From positions 269,777 to 295,956 of the forward strand of contig DGIS01000025.1 in assembly GCA_002386525.1 (NCBI GenBank): 26,180 bases of DNA. Direction: 5' to 3'. Under the pieces are notes generated by a model. The model was not told where the DNA came from, did no database searches, and saw nothing but the letters and a program-made list of their open reading frames with translations. The translations under genes were made by a program, and so were the position numbers. Source of the stretch: Sphingobacterium sp. UBA4616. GTDB taxonomy: Bacteria > Bacteroidota > Bacteroidia > Sphingobacteriales > Sphingobacteriaceae. Shown one piece after another: positions 7,824-15,819 of the stretch (positions within the stretch are counted from its first letter, which is position 1; each line of letters begins with the position of its first letter).

Positions 7824-9437
7824 CTAAAATGGTGCATCATCGGGCATATCATTCATTCGAGATGGCATGGTAATACCGCCACTGAAACCTCCGGCACTAA
7901 AATCATCAGCAAAGTTTGGTGATGGGTTCAATGCCGAAGCAGAAAATGTAGCAGGTGCATCACCGAATCCATCTCCCCCACCCATACCAGAAAACTCATC
8001 TTCTAAATCCACAAACTTTACAAATTTACCGACAAAACGAAGTGGAACAATTCCGGTCTCACCATTACGATGCTTGGCGATAATAACTTCGCCGACACCA
8101 GCAGTAGGACGCCCTTCTTCATCTTCTGTTAAGCCGTAATATTCTGGTCTATATAAGAAAAGTACCATATCCGCATCCTGCTCAATAGATCCAGACTCCC
8201 TTAAATCGGATAACATAGGACGTTTGCTATTACCTGGCCTTGATTCCACCGCACGACTCAATTGCGACAATGCAAGCACAGGAATATTTAATTCTTTTGC
8301 AACAGACTTCAACGCACGAGAAATACTACCAATCTCTTGTTCACGGTTACCACCACCTTTACCTTCAGCTTTTCCGTGCATCAACTGCAAGTAATCGACG
8401 ATCACCATTTGAATGTCGTATTGTGCTTTTAGACGCCTACATTTTGCTCTAAATTCAAACACATTCAGTGCAGGAGTATCATCAATAATAATAGGCGCAT
8501 CAGTCAACCGTCCGATTCGCGAATGTAATTGTTGCCATTCATGATCAGCTAGATTTCCTTTTTTCAATTTTTCTTGCTCAATTTCGGTTTCACCGGCGAT
8601 AAGACGATTGACTAGCTGAACCGATGACATCTCCAACGAGAATACAGCAACTGCTTTGCCGTGTTCCACAGCGGCGTTACGTGCAACGGAAAGCACGAAT
8701 GCCGTCTTTCCCATGGCTGGACGTGCCGCAATAATTACAAGATCAGAAGGTTGCCACCCTGAAGTCATTCGATCCAATGCTGTTAGGCCTGAAGGTACAC
8801 CAGTCAGACCATCAGTACGATCTCGAAGCATTTCAAGATTTGAAATCGCTTCACGCATAATATCATCCATCTTTCTCGAATCTCGTCGCAGGTTATTCTG
8901 CGCGATATCAAATAAGCTTTTCTCAGCATGATCTAGAAGATCGAAAATATCTGAGGTCTCATCATATGAACTATTAATAATTTCGGTCGAAACTTTAATA
9001 AGTTCGCGTTGAATATATTTTTGAGAAATGATACGTGCGTGATATTCAATATTAGCAGCCGATACGACTCGATCCGTCAACTGTGTAATGTAATAAGCAC
9101 CGCCGACCATCTCAAGGGCGCCCATCCGTCTAAGTTCAGAAGTAACGGTTAAAATATCAATTGGGGAAGTTTTTTGAAAAAGACCAAAAATCGCTTCAAA
9201 GATCTTTTGATGTGATTCCTTATAGAACGATTCCGGTTTCAGAATATCGATAATCTCACTCAGCGCATTCTTTTCAAGCATTAAAGCACCCAAAACAGCC
9301 TCCTCTAAATCTACTGCCTGCGGCGGAAGTTTGCCCAAACCGCTCACCAAATTATTTAATTTGGTACGGCGTTCACCATAACTTCCCCGTTTGTTATTAT
9401 CCGTATTATTCGCTTCAAAATTACTGTCGTTCATCAT
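7824..9437 (-). CDS. dnaB: Replicative DNA helicase
   Basis: Hexameric 5'-3' helicase that unwinds DNA ahead of the replisome and recruits primase. Of its 537 residues, about 38-140 form the N-terminal helical domain (PPQAVDLEEAVLGALM), then a linker helix region, then the RecA-like motor. Walker A is ARPAMGKT (238-245), VFSLEMS is at 265-271, Walker B is MVIVDYLQ (343-350), and LSQLSRAVESR and RNGETG mark the arginine-finger end. No intein interrupts it. The start is one of two adjacent ATGs. The C-terminal roughly 60 residues are a Gly/Ser/Ala/Phe-rich tail ending PDDAPF, which resembles the acidic tip of SSB. The gene is divergent from menG, across an AT-rich region with DnaA-box-like words, and is closed by an intrinsic terminator. 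Confidence 0.98.
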   Translation of the reverse strand: MMNDSNFEANNTDNNKRGSYGERRTKLNNLVSGLGKLPPQAVDLEEAVLGALMLEKNALSEIIDILKPESFYKESHQKIFEAIFGLFQKTSPIDILTVTSELRRMGALEMVGGAYYITQLTDRVVSAANIEYHARIISQKYIQRELIKVSTEIINSSYDETSDIFDLLDHAEKSLFDIAQNNLRRDSRKMDDIMREAISNLEMLRDRTDGLTGVPSGLTALDRMTSGWQPSDLVIIAARPAMGKTAFVLSVARNAAVEHGKAVAVFSLEMSSVQLVNRLIAGETEIEQEKLKKGNLADHEWQQLHSRIGRLTDAPIIIDDTPALNVFEFRAKCRRLKAQYDIQMVIVDYLQLMHGKAEGKGGGNREQEIGSISRALKSVAKELNIPVLALSQLSRAVESRPGNSKRPMLSDLRESGSIEQDADMVLFLYRPEYYGLTEDEEGRPTAGVGEVIIAKHRNGETGIVPLRFVGKFVKFVDLEDEFSGMGGGDGFGDAPATFSASALNPSPNFADDFSAGGFSGGITMPSRMNDMPDDAPF

Positions 9438-9805
9438 GATATTATATCAGAAATATAGCTTTGCTATCCTTACAAATTCTAGATAGGATAACAAATGTAT
9501 AAAAAATAAAATTCACCGCCATGCATAGTTACACACAGCAAAATTTAAAGAACGGCATCTAAACCTCAAAAAGCTTTGAAGAACACAGTTTTATACCGAC
9601 AGTTTTCAACATGTGTTGTTGAAAAAATGTTGAAAACAAAAAAATAACACTAAAAACCAGTACATTAATAAATGTTAATAACTTAAGTTATTGTGAATAA
9701 GCAAAATGATACTGAATAAATCAATAGCTGCCACTATCATCGAAACAAACTCACTTTTGCATAAAACAAATCCCTTTTTAAGCACTAAAAAATATTCATA
9801 TATCG
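9438..9805. promoter_or_regulatory. AT-rich dnaB-menG divergent region with DnaA-box-like words
   Basis: There are no genes. Seen directly: TTTTCAACA at 9603-9611 and two opposed copies TGTTGAAAA at 9617-9625 and 9628-9636, so GTTTTCAACAT/ATGTTGAAAAC form an 11-bp inverted repeat at 9602-9637. A 16-bp perfect palindrome AATAACTTAAGTTATT lies at 9677-9692. TGTGAATAA at 9692-9700 reads on the minus strand as TTATTCACA, a match to the DnaA-box consensus TTATNCACA. Promoters for both genes must lie here. DnaA binding is an inference. Confidence 0.5.
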
Positions 9806-9813
9806 TATCTTTG
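9806..9813 (+). promoter_or_regulatory. -7 promoter box of menG
   Basis: TATCTTTG matches the Bacteroidota -7 consensus TAnnTTTG exactly and ends 4 nt before the menG ATG, so the transcript should be leaderless or nearly so. No TTTG at the usual -33 spacing is seen. Confidence 0.6.
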
Positions 9814-9817
9814 TAAA

Positions 9818-10558
9818 ATGACGCACGACTCCTCAACATTAAAACCCTATAAAGACACCAAGGATGGGAAGAAAAAACAGGTAGCAGATATGTTTGATAA
9901 CATTTCCCATTCCTATGATTTCTTAAACCATTTCCTGTCTTTGGGAATCGACATTATCTGGCGCAAAAAAGCCATCAACGCTTTGAAATCCATAAAACCG
10001 CAACTGATGTTGGATGTAGCGACAGGAACCGGTGATTTTGCATTGGAATCAATTAAAATCCTGAATCCAAAAAAGATTATCGGAGTTGATATATCCCAAG
10101 GAATGCTTGAGGTCGCTAAGAAGAAGATAACCAGTAAGGGCTTGGGCAATCAATTTGAAGTTGCACTAGGTGATTCTGAGAGGCTTCAGTTTGAAGATAA
10201 CACGTTCGACGCTGTCACAGTAGCTTTCGGAGTCCGAAACTTTGAAAATTTAGAAAAGGGGCTGTCAGACATTTACCGCGTATTAAAACCAGGTGGAAAG
10301 GCTGTGATTTTAGAATTTTCAAATCCTAAAAAATTCCCCATTAAACAACTCTACAATTTTTATTTCAAGTTTATCACGCCGACCATTGGAAAATTTTTTT
10401 CAAAAGATTCCAGCGCGTATGAATACCTACCAGAATCTGTTGCTCAATTTCCGGATGGACAAAAATTTGTTGCTATCAACAAAAAGGCAGGTTTCAATGA
10501 AACTATTGTTAGAACGCAAACATTTGGTATCTGTACGATTTACATTGCTACAAAATAG
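9818..10558 (+). CDS. menG: Demethylmenaquinone methyltransferase
   Basis: SAM-dependent C-methyltransferase (UbiE/MenG family, 246 aa) that makes the last step to menaquinone. Bacteroidota generally use menaquinone, so menG is preferred over ubiE as the name. Family motifs are VADMFDNISHSYDFLNHFLS near the N-terminus, the SAM-binding LDVATGTGDFA at 65-75, VAFGVRNFEN, and VLKPGGKAVILEFSNP. The start is the ATG right after a perfect -7 box. The next gene (a short-chain dehydrogenase) begins 65 bp downstream on the same strand, which fits one operon. No other menaquinone gene is in the window. Confidence 0.96.
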   Translation: MTHDSSTLKPYKDTKDGKKKQVADMFDNISHSYDFLNHFLSLGIDIIWRKKAINALKSIKPQLMLDVATGTGDFALESIKILNPKKIIGVDISQGMLEVAKKKITSKGLGNQFEVALGDSERLQFEDNTFDAVTVAFGVRNFENLEKGLSDIYRVLKPGGKAVILEFSNPKKFPIKQLYNFYFKFITPTIGKFFSKDSSAYEYLPESVAQFPDGQKFVAINKKAGFNETIVRTQTFGICTIYIATK

Positions 10559-10623
10559 CGCAATGCTGCTACTATTGTTTGAGGCTGATCTAATTATATT
10601 TTATTATCAAAGAGTGAGAATAT

Positions 10624-11385
10624 ATGACTAAAACAGTTTTTATCACAGGAGCAAGTTCTGGAATCGGTCAGGCCTGCGCTGAGCTACTAGCGAAAGAGGG
10701 CTACAATCTTTTACTCTGCGCCCGTAGGCTAAATCGTTTAGAAAAATTAAAAGATACTCTTCTTGCTGCCTACCCGACAATTCAAATCCACATTTTTGAA
10801 CTTGATGTTCGAGATGCAGAGCAGGTTGCGCATCAAATTGATGGTCTACCTTCAGCGTGGAAAAATATAAATATTCTAATCAACAATGCGGGTTTGAGCC
10901 AAGGATTGGATCCGATTCAAAATGGAGATATCGGAGATTGGGATAGAATGATTGATACGAATATAAAAGGCTTACTTTATGTGAGTAAATCTGTAATACC
11001 ACTTATGGATGCTGGAAACGGTGCTCATATTGTCAATTTGGGATCTATTGCAGGAAAAGAAGTTTATCCGAATGGAAATGTATACTGCGCCACTAAACAT
11101 GCTGTTGATGCGTTGACCAAAGCCATGCGCATTGACTTGCTGCCTCAAGGAATTAAAGTAACATCCATCGACCCTGGAATGGTCGAGACGGAGTTTTCAG
11201 AAGTTCGTTTCCACGGAGATCGCGAAAAAGCTAAAAATGTGTATAATGGTGTGCAACCTCTAACAGGAAAAGACATTGCCGAAACCATCCTCTTTGTCAT
11301 TACTAGACCTGCGCATGTCAATATCAACGATCTATTAATAATGCCTACTGCACAAGCTACGGGCACCATTGTCAATCGAAAATAA
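10624..11385 (+). CDS. Short-chain dehydrogenase/reductase, YdfG-like
   Basis: An NAD(P)-dependent oxidoreductase of the classical SDR family, 253 aa, cytosolic. The Rossmann glycine motif GASSGIG is at 9-15, NNAG at 87-90, the catalytic Ser at 141 (LGSIAG) and YCATK with Tyr154/Lys158. The basic pair CARR after the second strand favours NADP(H) over NADH. The overall sequence, including PGMVETEFSEVRFHGD and the ending that speaks of NINDLLIMPT, resembles YdfG-type 3-hydroxy acid dehydrogenases that act on L-allo-threonine, L-serine or 3-hydroxyisobutyrate. The exact substrate cannot be read from the sequence. It lies between menG and yqeY, with only 10 bp to yqeY, so it is probably cotranscribed with it. 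Confidence 0.93.
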   Translation: MTKTVFITGASSGIGQACAELLAKEGYNLLLCARRLNRLEKLKDTLLAAYPTIQIHIFELDVRDAEQVAHQIDGLPSAWKNINILINNAGLSQGLDPIQNGDIGDWDRMIDTNIKGLLYVSKSVIPLMDAGNGAHIVNLGSIAGKEVYPNGNVYCATKHAVDALTKAMRIDLLPQGIKVTSIDPGMVETEFSEVRFHGDREKAKNVYNGVQPLTGKDIAETILFVITRPAHVNINDLLIMPTAQATGTIVNRK

Positions 11386-11395
11386 ATTAAATATC

Positions 11396-11845
11396 ATGTC
11401 ATTAGAAATACAAATAAATCAAGACATTAAAGCCGCAATGATCGCAAAAGACACCGCAAAATTACGTGGTTTACGAGCAATTAAAGCAGCAATTCTACTT
11501 GCAAAAACCGAAAAAGGTCACAGTGAAGATCTTACCCAGGAGGCGGAAGTTAAAGTTTTACAAAAACTCGTAAAGCAACGTCGCGAATCTGCTGAAATTT
11601 ATAAAAGTCAAAACCGCGAAGATCTTTATGAAATTGAAGTTGAGGAAGAAAAAGTTATTGAAGCCTATCTACCAAAACAATTAAGCAAGGAAGAAGTTGA
11701 AGCCATCGTCAAAGCAATTATCACCGAAACAGGTGCTTCATCCATTAAAGATATGGGTAAAGTAATGGCAGCGACAAATCAAAAGCTTGCTGGACAAGCG
11801 GACGGTAAAACTATTTCTGAAGTTGTTAAGCGTCTTCTAGCATAA
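11396..11845 (+). CDS. yqeY: GatB/YqeY domain protein
   Basis: A 149-aa protein of the GatB/YqeY family. The domain is shared with the C-terminus of the GatB amidotransferase subunit, where it contacts tRNA; free-standing YqeY has no firmly established role. Family features seen: MSLEIQINQDIKAAMIAKD, LRGLRAIKAAILLAKTEKG, a long Glu/Lys-rich helical middle, EAYLPKQLSKEE and the C-terminal DMGKVMAATNQKLAGQADGKTI. The frame is open from a TTG at 11369 inside the preceding gene, but the ATG at 11396 gives the normal N-terminus. A strong terminator follows. Confidence 0.95.
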   Translation: MSLEIQINQDIKAAMIAKDTAKLRGLRAIKAAILLAKTEKGHSEDLTQEAEVKVLQKLVKQRRESAEIYKSQNREDLYEIEVEEEKVIEAYLPKQLSKEEVEAIVKAIITETGASSIKDMGKVMAATNQKLAGQADGKTISEVVKRLLA

Positions 11846-11859
11846 TCTTTCAAACCTAT

Positions 11860-11923
11860 AGAGTCAAATAAAATTGGGTACATCTGCCCTGATATCTCAA
11901 TTGCATAATTTGACTCTTTTTTT
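11860..11923 (+). terminator. Intrinsic terminator after yqeY
   Basis: AGAGTCAAAT (11860-11869) pairs with ATTTGACTCT (11908-11917), with inner pairings AATTG/CAATT and GGG/CCC, and a run of T follows. It probably ends the menG-SDR-yqeY transcript. Confidence 0.88.
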
Positions 11924-11932
11924 ATTTCAATT

Positions 11933-12385
11933 ATGGATTTTCAGTGGAATCTCAAGAAATTTGACCAACTCAATACGAAAGAATTGTATCGCATCTTAAA
12001 GCTTCGAATGGATGTTTTTGTTTTGGAGCAAAAATGCTTATACCCTGAATTGGACGATAAAGATTTCGCTTGTCTTCATCTTTGGACGGAGCAAAATGAT
12101 CAAATTATGGCATACACCAGGTTGGTCCCCCCCGGGCTTTCCTACCCACAAGCGTCCATTGGACGGGTCATTGTCGCAGAGCAGGCTCGTGGAACAGGAC
12201 TAAGTCAACAATTAATGAATCATTCGATTACCGTTCTCTACGAAGAGTTTGGTGCAGGCGAGATACAGATAGGTGCGCAATTTCATTTAAAGTCTTTTTA
12301 TGAAAAGCTAGGATTTAAACAAATTTCCGACCCCTACCCCGATTTTGGAATTCTACATATTGATATGATCAAACCCTCAATTTAG
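11933..12385 (+). CDS. elaA: GNAT family N-acetyltransferase, ElaA-like
   Basis: A 150-aa acetyl-CoA-dependent acyltransferase of the ElaA subgroup. Family features: FDQLNTKELYRILKLRMDVFVLEQKCLYPELDDKD near the N-terminus and then LHLW. ASIGRVIVAEQARGTGLSQQLM follows as the acetyl-CoA-binding motif A (R/Q-x-x-G-x-G/A is ARGTG here). QIGAQFHLKSFYEKLGFKQ is the C-terminal motif. The substrate is unknown for most of the group. A run of seven C residues lies in the coding sequence at 12127-12133 within LVPPGLSYP; the frame is intact here. The stop overlaps a GTG in the frame of the next gene, so coupling with the DUF423 gene is likely. Confidence 0.93.
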   Translation: MDFQWNLKKFDQLNTKELYRILKLRMDVFVLEQKCLYPELDDKDFACLHLWTEQNDQIMAYTRLVPPGLSYPQASIGRVIVAEQARGTGLSQQLMNHSITVLYEEFGAGEIQIGAQFHLKSFYEKLGFKQISDPYPDFGILHIDMIKPSI

Positions 12386-12396
12386 TGAATTTAGGC

Positions 12397-12771
12397 ATGC
12401 AAAATTTTGTTATTATCACAGCCGCCCTACTTGGTGGTATCGCTATTATCCTCGGTGCTTTTGGAGCCCATGCATTCAAAAAAATCTTATCAGCTGAGAA
12501 GATCGAGTCGTTTGAAGTAGGCGTTCGCTATCAAATGTATACTGCGCTAACCCTATTGGCTTTGGGATTTAATCTTTCCTTTGAATATCAATCTGAAAGA
12601 GTTGCATTTTATCTCTTCACTTTAGGAACTATCTTATTTTCCGGAAGTATCTATTTTTTATCGTTCGCCGAGTATTGGAGGAAGAATCTTAAGTTTCTTG
12701 GTCCGATTACGCCACTTGGTGGATTGCTTATGATCGCTGGTTGGGTTGCTATTATCATTCGCTTTTTGTAA
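12397..12771 (+). CDS. DUF423 family membrane protein
   Basis: A 124-aa integral membrane protein with four predicted hydrophobic segments (about residues 3-25, 45-65, 70-90 and 103-123). The signature GAFGAHAF in the first loop and YQMYTALTLLALG are typical of DUF423 (YgdD-like) proteins, whose function is not established. The ATG at 12397 is preferred over a GTG at 12385 that overlaps the elaA stop; the difference is four residues. It follows elaA closely and probably shares its transcript. The fluoride riboswitch begins 12 bp after its stop. Confidence 0.92.
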   Translation: MQNFVIITAALLGGIAIILGAFGAHAFKKILSAEKIESFEVGVRYQMYTALTLLALGFNLSFEYQSERVAFYLFTLGTILFSGSIYFLSFAEYWRKNLKFLGPITPLGGLLMIAGWVAIIIRFL

Positions 12772-12783
12772 ATTTGAATTACA

Positions 12784-12836
12784 TATGGCAATGATGTCTG
12801 CCCTGAACCGCCTTACGAAGCTGATGACGTCTACTA
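12784..12836 (+). ncRNA. Fluoride riboswitch (crcB motif RNA)
   Basis: The sequence follows the crcB motif closely: GGCAATGATGTCTGCC at 12787-12802, then AACCGCC (12806-12812), then a short variable hairpin, then the conserved GCTGATGACGTCTAC ending at 12834. GATGTC (12793-12798) can pair with GACGTC (12826-12831) with one G-U pair, as in the aptamer pseudoknot/stem. GTCTAC (12829-12834) can instead pair with GTAGAC (12869-12874), 2 nt before the downstream ATG, giving a simple ON switch that frees the start when fluoride binds. The downstream gene is a CLC-F-type transporter, which supports the call. Confidence 0.92.
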
Positions 12837-12876
12837 TTTTAATATAAAAAGACAATTTTATATAAAGTGTAGACTG

Positions 12877-14115
12877 ATGGCTATAATACATTTAAATCAA
12901 AGCAATCTTCATTTTTTTCTTAAATGGCTTATCTCCTGTAGTGTGATAGGTTTTATCGTAGGATCTATTTGTGCGTTTTTTCTCTTTTCCCTCAATTGGG
13001 TAACGCATTACCGAGAAGCTCATCCTTTGATAATTTATGGCCTTCCTTTAGCGGGACTAGTTATCGCGTTATCCTATACGTATTGGGGTAATACTTCAAG
13101 CAAAGGGAATAACCTGCTCATTGAAGAATACCTTCATCCTCAGCGCCGCATCCCCCTTACTATGGTACCTTTAGTTTTATTCGGCACTTTGTTGACTCAC
13201 TTGTTTGGCGGCTCGGCAGGCCGTGAAGGAACAGCTGTACAGATTGGAGGAGCGATTTCCGATCAGCTCAATCGCTGGTTTGACTTCGATAAAACTGAAC
13301 GCCGTATATTGATATCTATCGGAATCACCGCTGGCTTTGCGGCTGTATTTGGCACTCCCCTTGCCGGAACGATATTTGGACTGGAAGTTTTACTTATTGG
13401 CAAAAAAAGGCAATTCGGTATTCTTCCCTGTTTATTCACCGCTTATTTAGCGAATTTCAGCTGTCAATTGTGGAATATCCCACACACTCATTATCCAATT
13501 CATGGGGCTATTCCCGCACTATCCTTGACCAATATTGGATTTAGCCTCATCGCAGGCATCCTATTTGGTATTACTGCATGGCTTTTTAGATGGTGCGGTG
13601 ACTTCTTTAGTCTGCAATTCAAACGGATTAAATCCACGCTGCTTAGACCGGTATTTGGTGGTATTATTTTGGTAATCATTATTACTTTATTTCACATCAA
13701 CAGCTATATTGGGCTTGGTATTCCAACAATTCAGAATGCATTTGTAAATCAGTCGAACTATTATGATTTTATCATCAAATTGCTTTTAACAACTTTCACC
13801 CTTTCTGCTGGCTTTAAAGGTGGAGAAGTCACGCCACTTTTCTTTATCGGAGCAACCTTAGGAAGCGCATTAAGCATGATTATTCCGCTTCCAGTCGCCC
13901 TCTTGGCTGCGATGGGATTCGTTGCTGTATTTTCAGGTGCTACAAATACGCCCCTTGCCTGTATTGTAATGGGCTATGAACTATTTGGGATTCAACCTAT
14001 TTTATTTATAGCAATAGCATGTATAGTCGCTTTTATATTTTCAGGAAAAAAAGGAATTTATATTGCGCAAAAAGGCGGTTTAAAGGAAAGAATCTACCGA
14101 AGACTCAATTTATAA
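12877..14115 (+). CDS. CLC-F-type fluoride/proton antiporter (voltage-gated chloride channel family)
   Basis: A 412-aa inner-membrane protein of the CLC family with about ten hydrophobic segments. The common gating motif appears as GSAGREGT with Glu117, and AGTIFGLEV and GFKGGEVTPLFFIGATLG are standard CLC motifs. Two features point to the fluoride-exporting CLC-F clade rather than chloride transporters. KGNNLLIEE at 76-84 stands where chloride CLCs have the serine-containing GSGIP filter, and the gating motif reads GREGT, not GREGP. TNTPLACIVMGYELFG near the C-terminus is, from memory, also clade-typical. The fluoride riboswitch 40 bp upstream strongly supports the role: export of fluoride coupled to proton entry. 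No cytoplasmic CBS domain is present. Transport specificity is inferred from motif and context. Confidence 0.92.
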   Translation: MAIIHLNQSNLHFFLKWLISCSVIGFIVGSICAFFLFSLNWVTHYREAHPLIIYGLPLAGLVIALSYTYWGNTSSKGNNLLIEEYLHPQRRIPLTMVPLVLFGTLLTHLFGGSAGREGTAVQIGGAISDQLNRWFDFDKTERRILISIGITAGFAAVFGTPLAGTIFGLEVLLIGKKRQFGILPCLFTAYLANFSCQLWNIPHTHYPIHGAIPALSLTNIGFSLIAGILFGITAWLFRWCGDFFSLQFKRIKSTLLRPVFGGIILVIIITLFHINSYIGLGIPTIQNAFVNQSNYYDFIIKLLLTTFTLSAGFKGGEVTPLFFIGATLGSALSMIIPLPVALLAAMGFVAVFSGATNTPLACIVMGYELFGIQPILFIAIACIVAFIFSGKKGIYIAQKGGLKERIYRRLNL

Positions 14116-14276
14116 ACAGGATCTGTGCTTTCGAGCGCTATACGTTTAATAACGATAGTAATAGCAACGGCCTTAACTACAAACGCATCGTTCAACAAAC
14201 GCCCTTTATAAAGCAGGCATAAATGAATGGTTTAACGGAGGAAGTTCACTAACAAAAAAAGAAATTATTCGGTTAA

Positions 14277-14311
14277 AAGAGCCTAAAATGAGCGGTATGA
14301 TTTAGGCTCTT
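14277..14311 (-). terminator. Hairpin between CLC-F and mgtE
   Basis: AAGAGCCTAAA (14277-14287) pairs perfectly with TTTAGGCTCTT (14301-14311). The T-rich end follows on the minus strand, so it most likely ends mgtE. Confidence 0.72.
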
Positions 14312-14333
14312 CATGGTAGACTTTAGCATCGAA

Positions 14334-15650
14334 CTATAATAACTTTCCCTGCAAAAAGAAAGCAGCGACAGTAAAATATATGATCAATCCCGAAACGTCC
14401 ACCAAAGTAGCAACAAATGGTGCCGACGCTGTAGCAGGGTCCAATCCGAACCGACGTAAAATAAATGGAATAAACGAACCTGAAAGCGTTCCCCATAGAA
14501 CGATAAACAATAGGGAAACTGCTACCGTAAAACCAATGGCAATCCAATAGGGACCATAATCATACAGACCTAGAAAATGCCAGGCCAATATCCGTAGAAA
14601 GCCGATCGTCCCCAATATCCCCCCTAGAATCAAACCTGACGAGACTTCACGCTTCATCACGTACCACCAATCCTTAAGCTTTAATTCTCCTAGCGCCATT
14701 GCACGGATAATTAACGATGCGGCCTGCGATCCGGAATTACCACCACTGGATATAATTAAGGGAACAAATAACGCTAGCACAACGGCCTTTTCCAATTCCC
14801 CTTCAAAAAATCCCATTGCTGAGGCTGTAAGCATCTCACTAAAAAATAAGATGATCAACCAGCCGGCTCTTTTTTGAATCAATTGTAATAAAGGGGTTTT
14901 GGTATACGCCAGATCTAGTTCTTCCATTCCTCCAAATCGCTGTATATCTTCTGTGTCTCGATCTTCAATTCGGTCTAGCACATCATCGAATGTGACAATT
15001 CCGACTAATACGCCAGCTTCTGTGATGATAGGCAAAGCGCTTCGGTCATATTTCTGAAAAATCTCGAAAGCTTCCTCCATTGGTGTTGAAGCTTTAATCG
15101 CTGCAAAATTATAGTCAATTAAATCAGAAATCTTTGTCGAAGAATCTGATAGCAGTAATTGACCAATTTTCAAATCATCGATCAACACGTTTTTCTCATC
15201 AACAACATAAATAAAATTGAGTGTTTCAGCCTTTTTTCCAAACACTTTAATATGTCGAAAGACGTCGTCAACTGTATAATAAGGGCGAACTTGCACATAC
15301 ATTGGCGTCATTAGACGGGCGATACTATCCTCCTTATAACCAATCAGCTCCAAGGCCATTTGCTTTTCGCGCTCATTTAAAAGATTGATCAGGTATTTAA
15401 TTAAATCATCCGGCAGTTCCGACAATAGATCATTACGGGTATCTGGTTTTAAATTATTCAGCAATTCGGAGAGTTCATGTTCCGTCATTGATTTGATCAA
15501 TGTGTATTGAACATCCAATTCAAGAAAACAAAAGATTTCCAACCTATCCTCCAAAGGATAACTTATAAATTGCTGATGTTGTTCGCCTTTGCTTAAACGC
15601 GAGATTTCTTCCGCGATATCGGCTGGGTGTAATGCTGAATTTTGTTCCAT
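14334..15650 (-). CDS. mgtE: Magnesium transporter MgtE
   Basis: Inner-membrane Mg2+ channel/transporter, 438 aa. The domain order is an N-terminal MgtE-N superhelical domain (about 5-125), a CBS pair (about 130-250, with LMTPMYVQVRPYYTVDDVF and DRSALPIITEAGVLVGIVTFDDVLD) that senses cytosolic Mg2+, a plug helix, and five membrane segments. The membrane part has GGNSGSQAASL and near the C-terminus LDPATASAPFVATLVDVSG, whose Asp matches the pore-lining Mg2+-binding Asp of characterised MgtE. A promoter with a perfect -7 box lies 26 bp upstream. It appears to be a single-gene transcript, convergent with the fluoride transporter. Some MgtE relatives carry other divalent ions, so ion choice is by family. 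Confidence 0.96.
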   Translation of the reverse strand: MEQNSALHPADIAEEISRLSKGEQHQQFISYPLEDRLEIFCFLELDVQYTLIKSMTEHELSELLNNLKPDTRNDLLSELPDDLIKYLINLLNEREKQMALELIGYKEDSIARLMTPMYVQVRPYYTVDDVFRHIKVFGKKAETLNFIYVVDEKNVLIDDLKIGQLLLSDSSTKISDLIDYNFAAIKASTPMEEAFEIFQKYDRSALPIITEAGVLVGIVTFDDVLDRIEDRDTEDIQRFGGMEELDLAYTKTPLLQLIQKRAGWLIILFFSEMLTASAMGFFEGELEKAVVLALFVPLIISSGGNSGSQAASLIIRAMALGELKLKDWWYVMKREVSSGLILGGILGTIGFLRILAWHFLGLYDYGPYWIAIGFTVAVSLLFIVLWGTLSGSFIPFILRRFGLDPATASAPFVATLVDVSGLIIYFTVAAFFLQGKLL

Positions 15651-15675
15651 TGGAAGATAATTAATGGATTTAGGG

Positions 15676-15709
15676 CAAAAGTAGCTTATTTTGTATTATT
15701 TCCAACAAA
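15676..15709 (-). promoter_or_regulatory. Promoter of mgtE
   Basis: On the minus strand TACTTTTG (15683-15676) matches TAnnTTTG exactly. TTTG at 15709-15706 lies 22 nt upstream, and an alternative TTG at 15705-15703 lies 19 nt upstream. This predicts a short 5' leader of roughly 20 nt. Confidence 0.65.
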
Positions 15710-15819
15710 TAGAAACACTATTTTTTCTAATGATAGTTGGGGCTAATAAAGCCTTAAATCCCCTAATACTGCGTGGACGGATGTATTTGGTTTAATAGCG
15801 CTATAGATTTTACAATAGC

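Noticed and set aside
7867..8931. Three plus-strand open frames opposite dnaB
   Set aside because: They are antisense to a complete, motif-verified dnaB and have no start context or family similarity.
9602..9700. Chromosomal origin of replication
   Set aside because: Not listed as an origin: only one word matches the DnaA consensus exactly, the orientation of the thrS-infC-rpmI-rplT genes argues against forks leaving here, and whole-chromosome skew is not available.
10386..10631. An 81-codon frame overlapping the end of menG
   Set aside because: It is mostly inside menG in another frame, has no motif, and overlaps the start of the short-chain dehydrogenase gene.
14019..14222. A 67-codon frame overlapping the end of the CLC-F gene
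   Set aside because: It is an out-of-frame shadow of the transporter's C-terminus running into the intergenic region.
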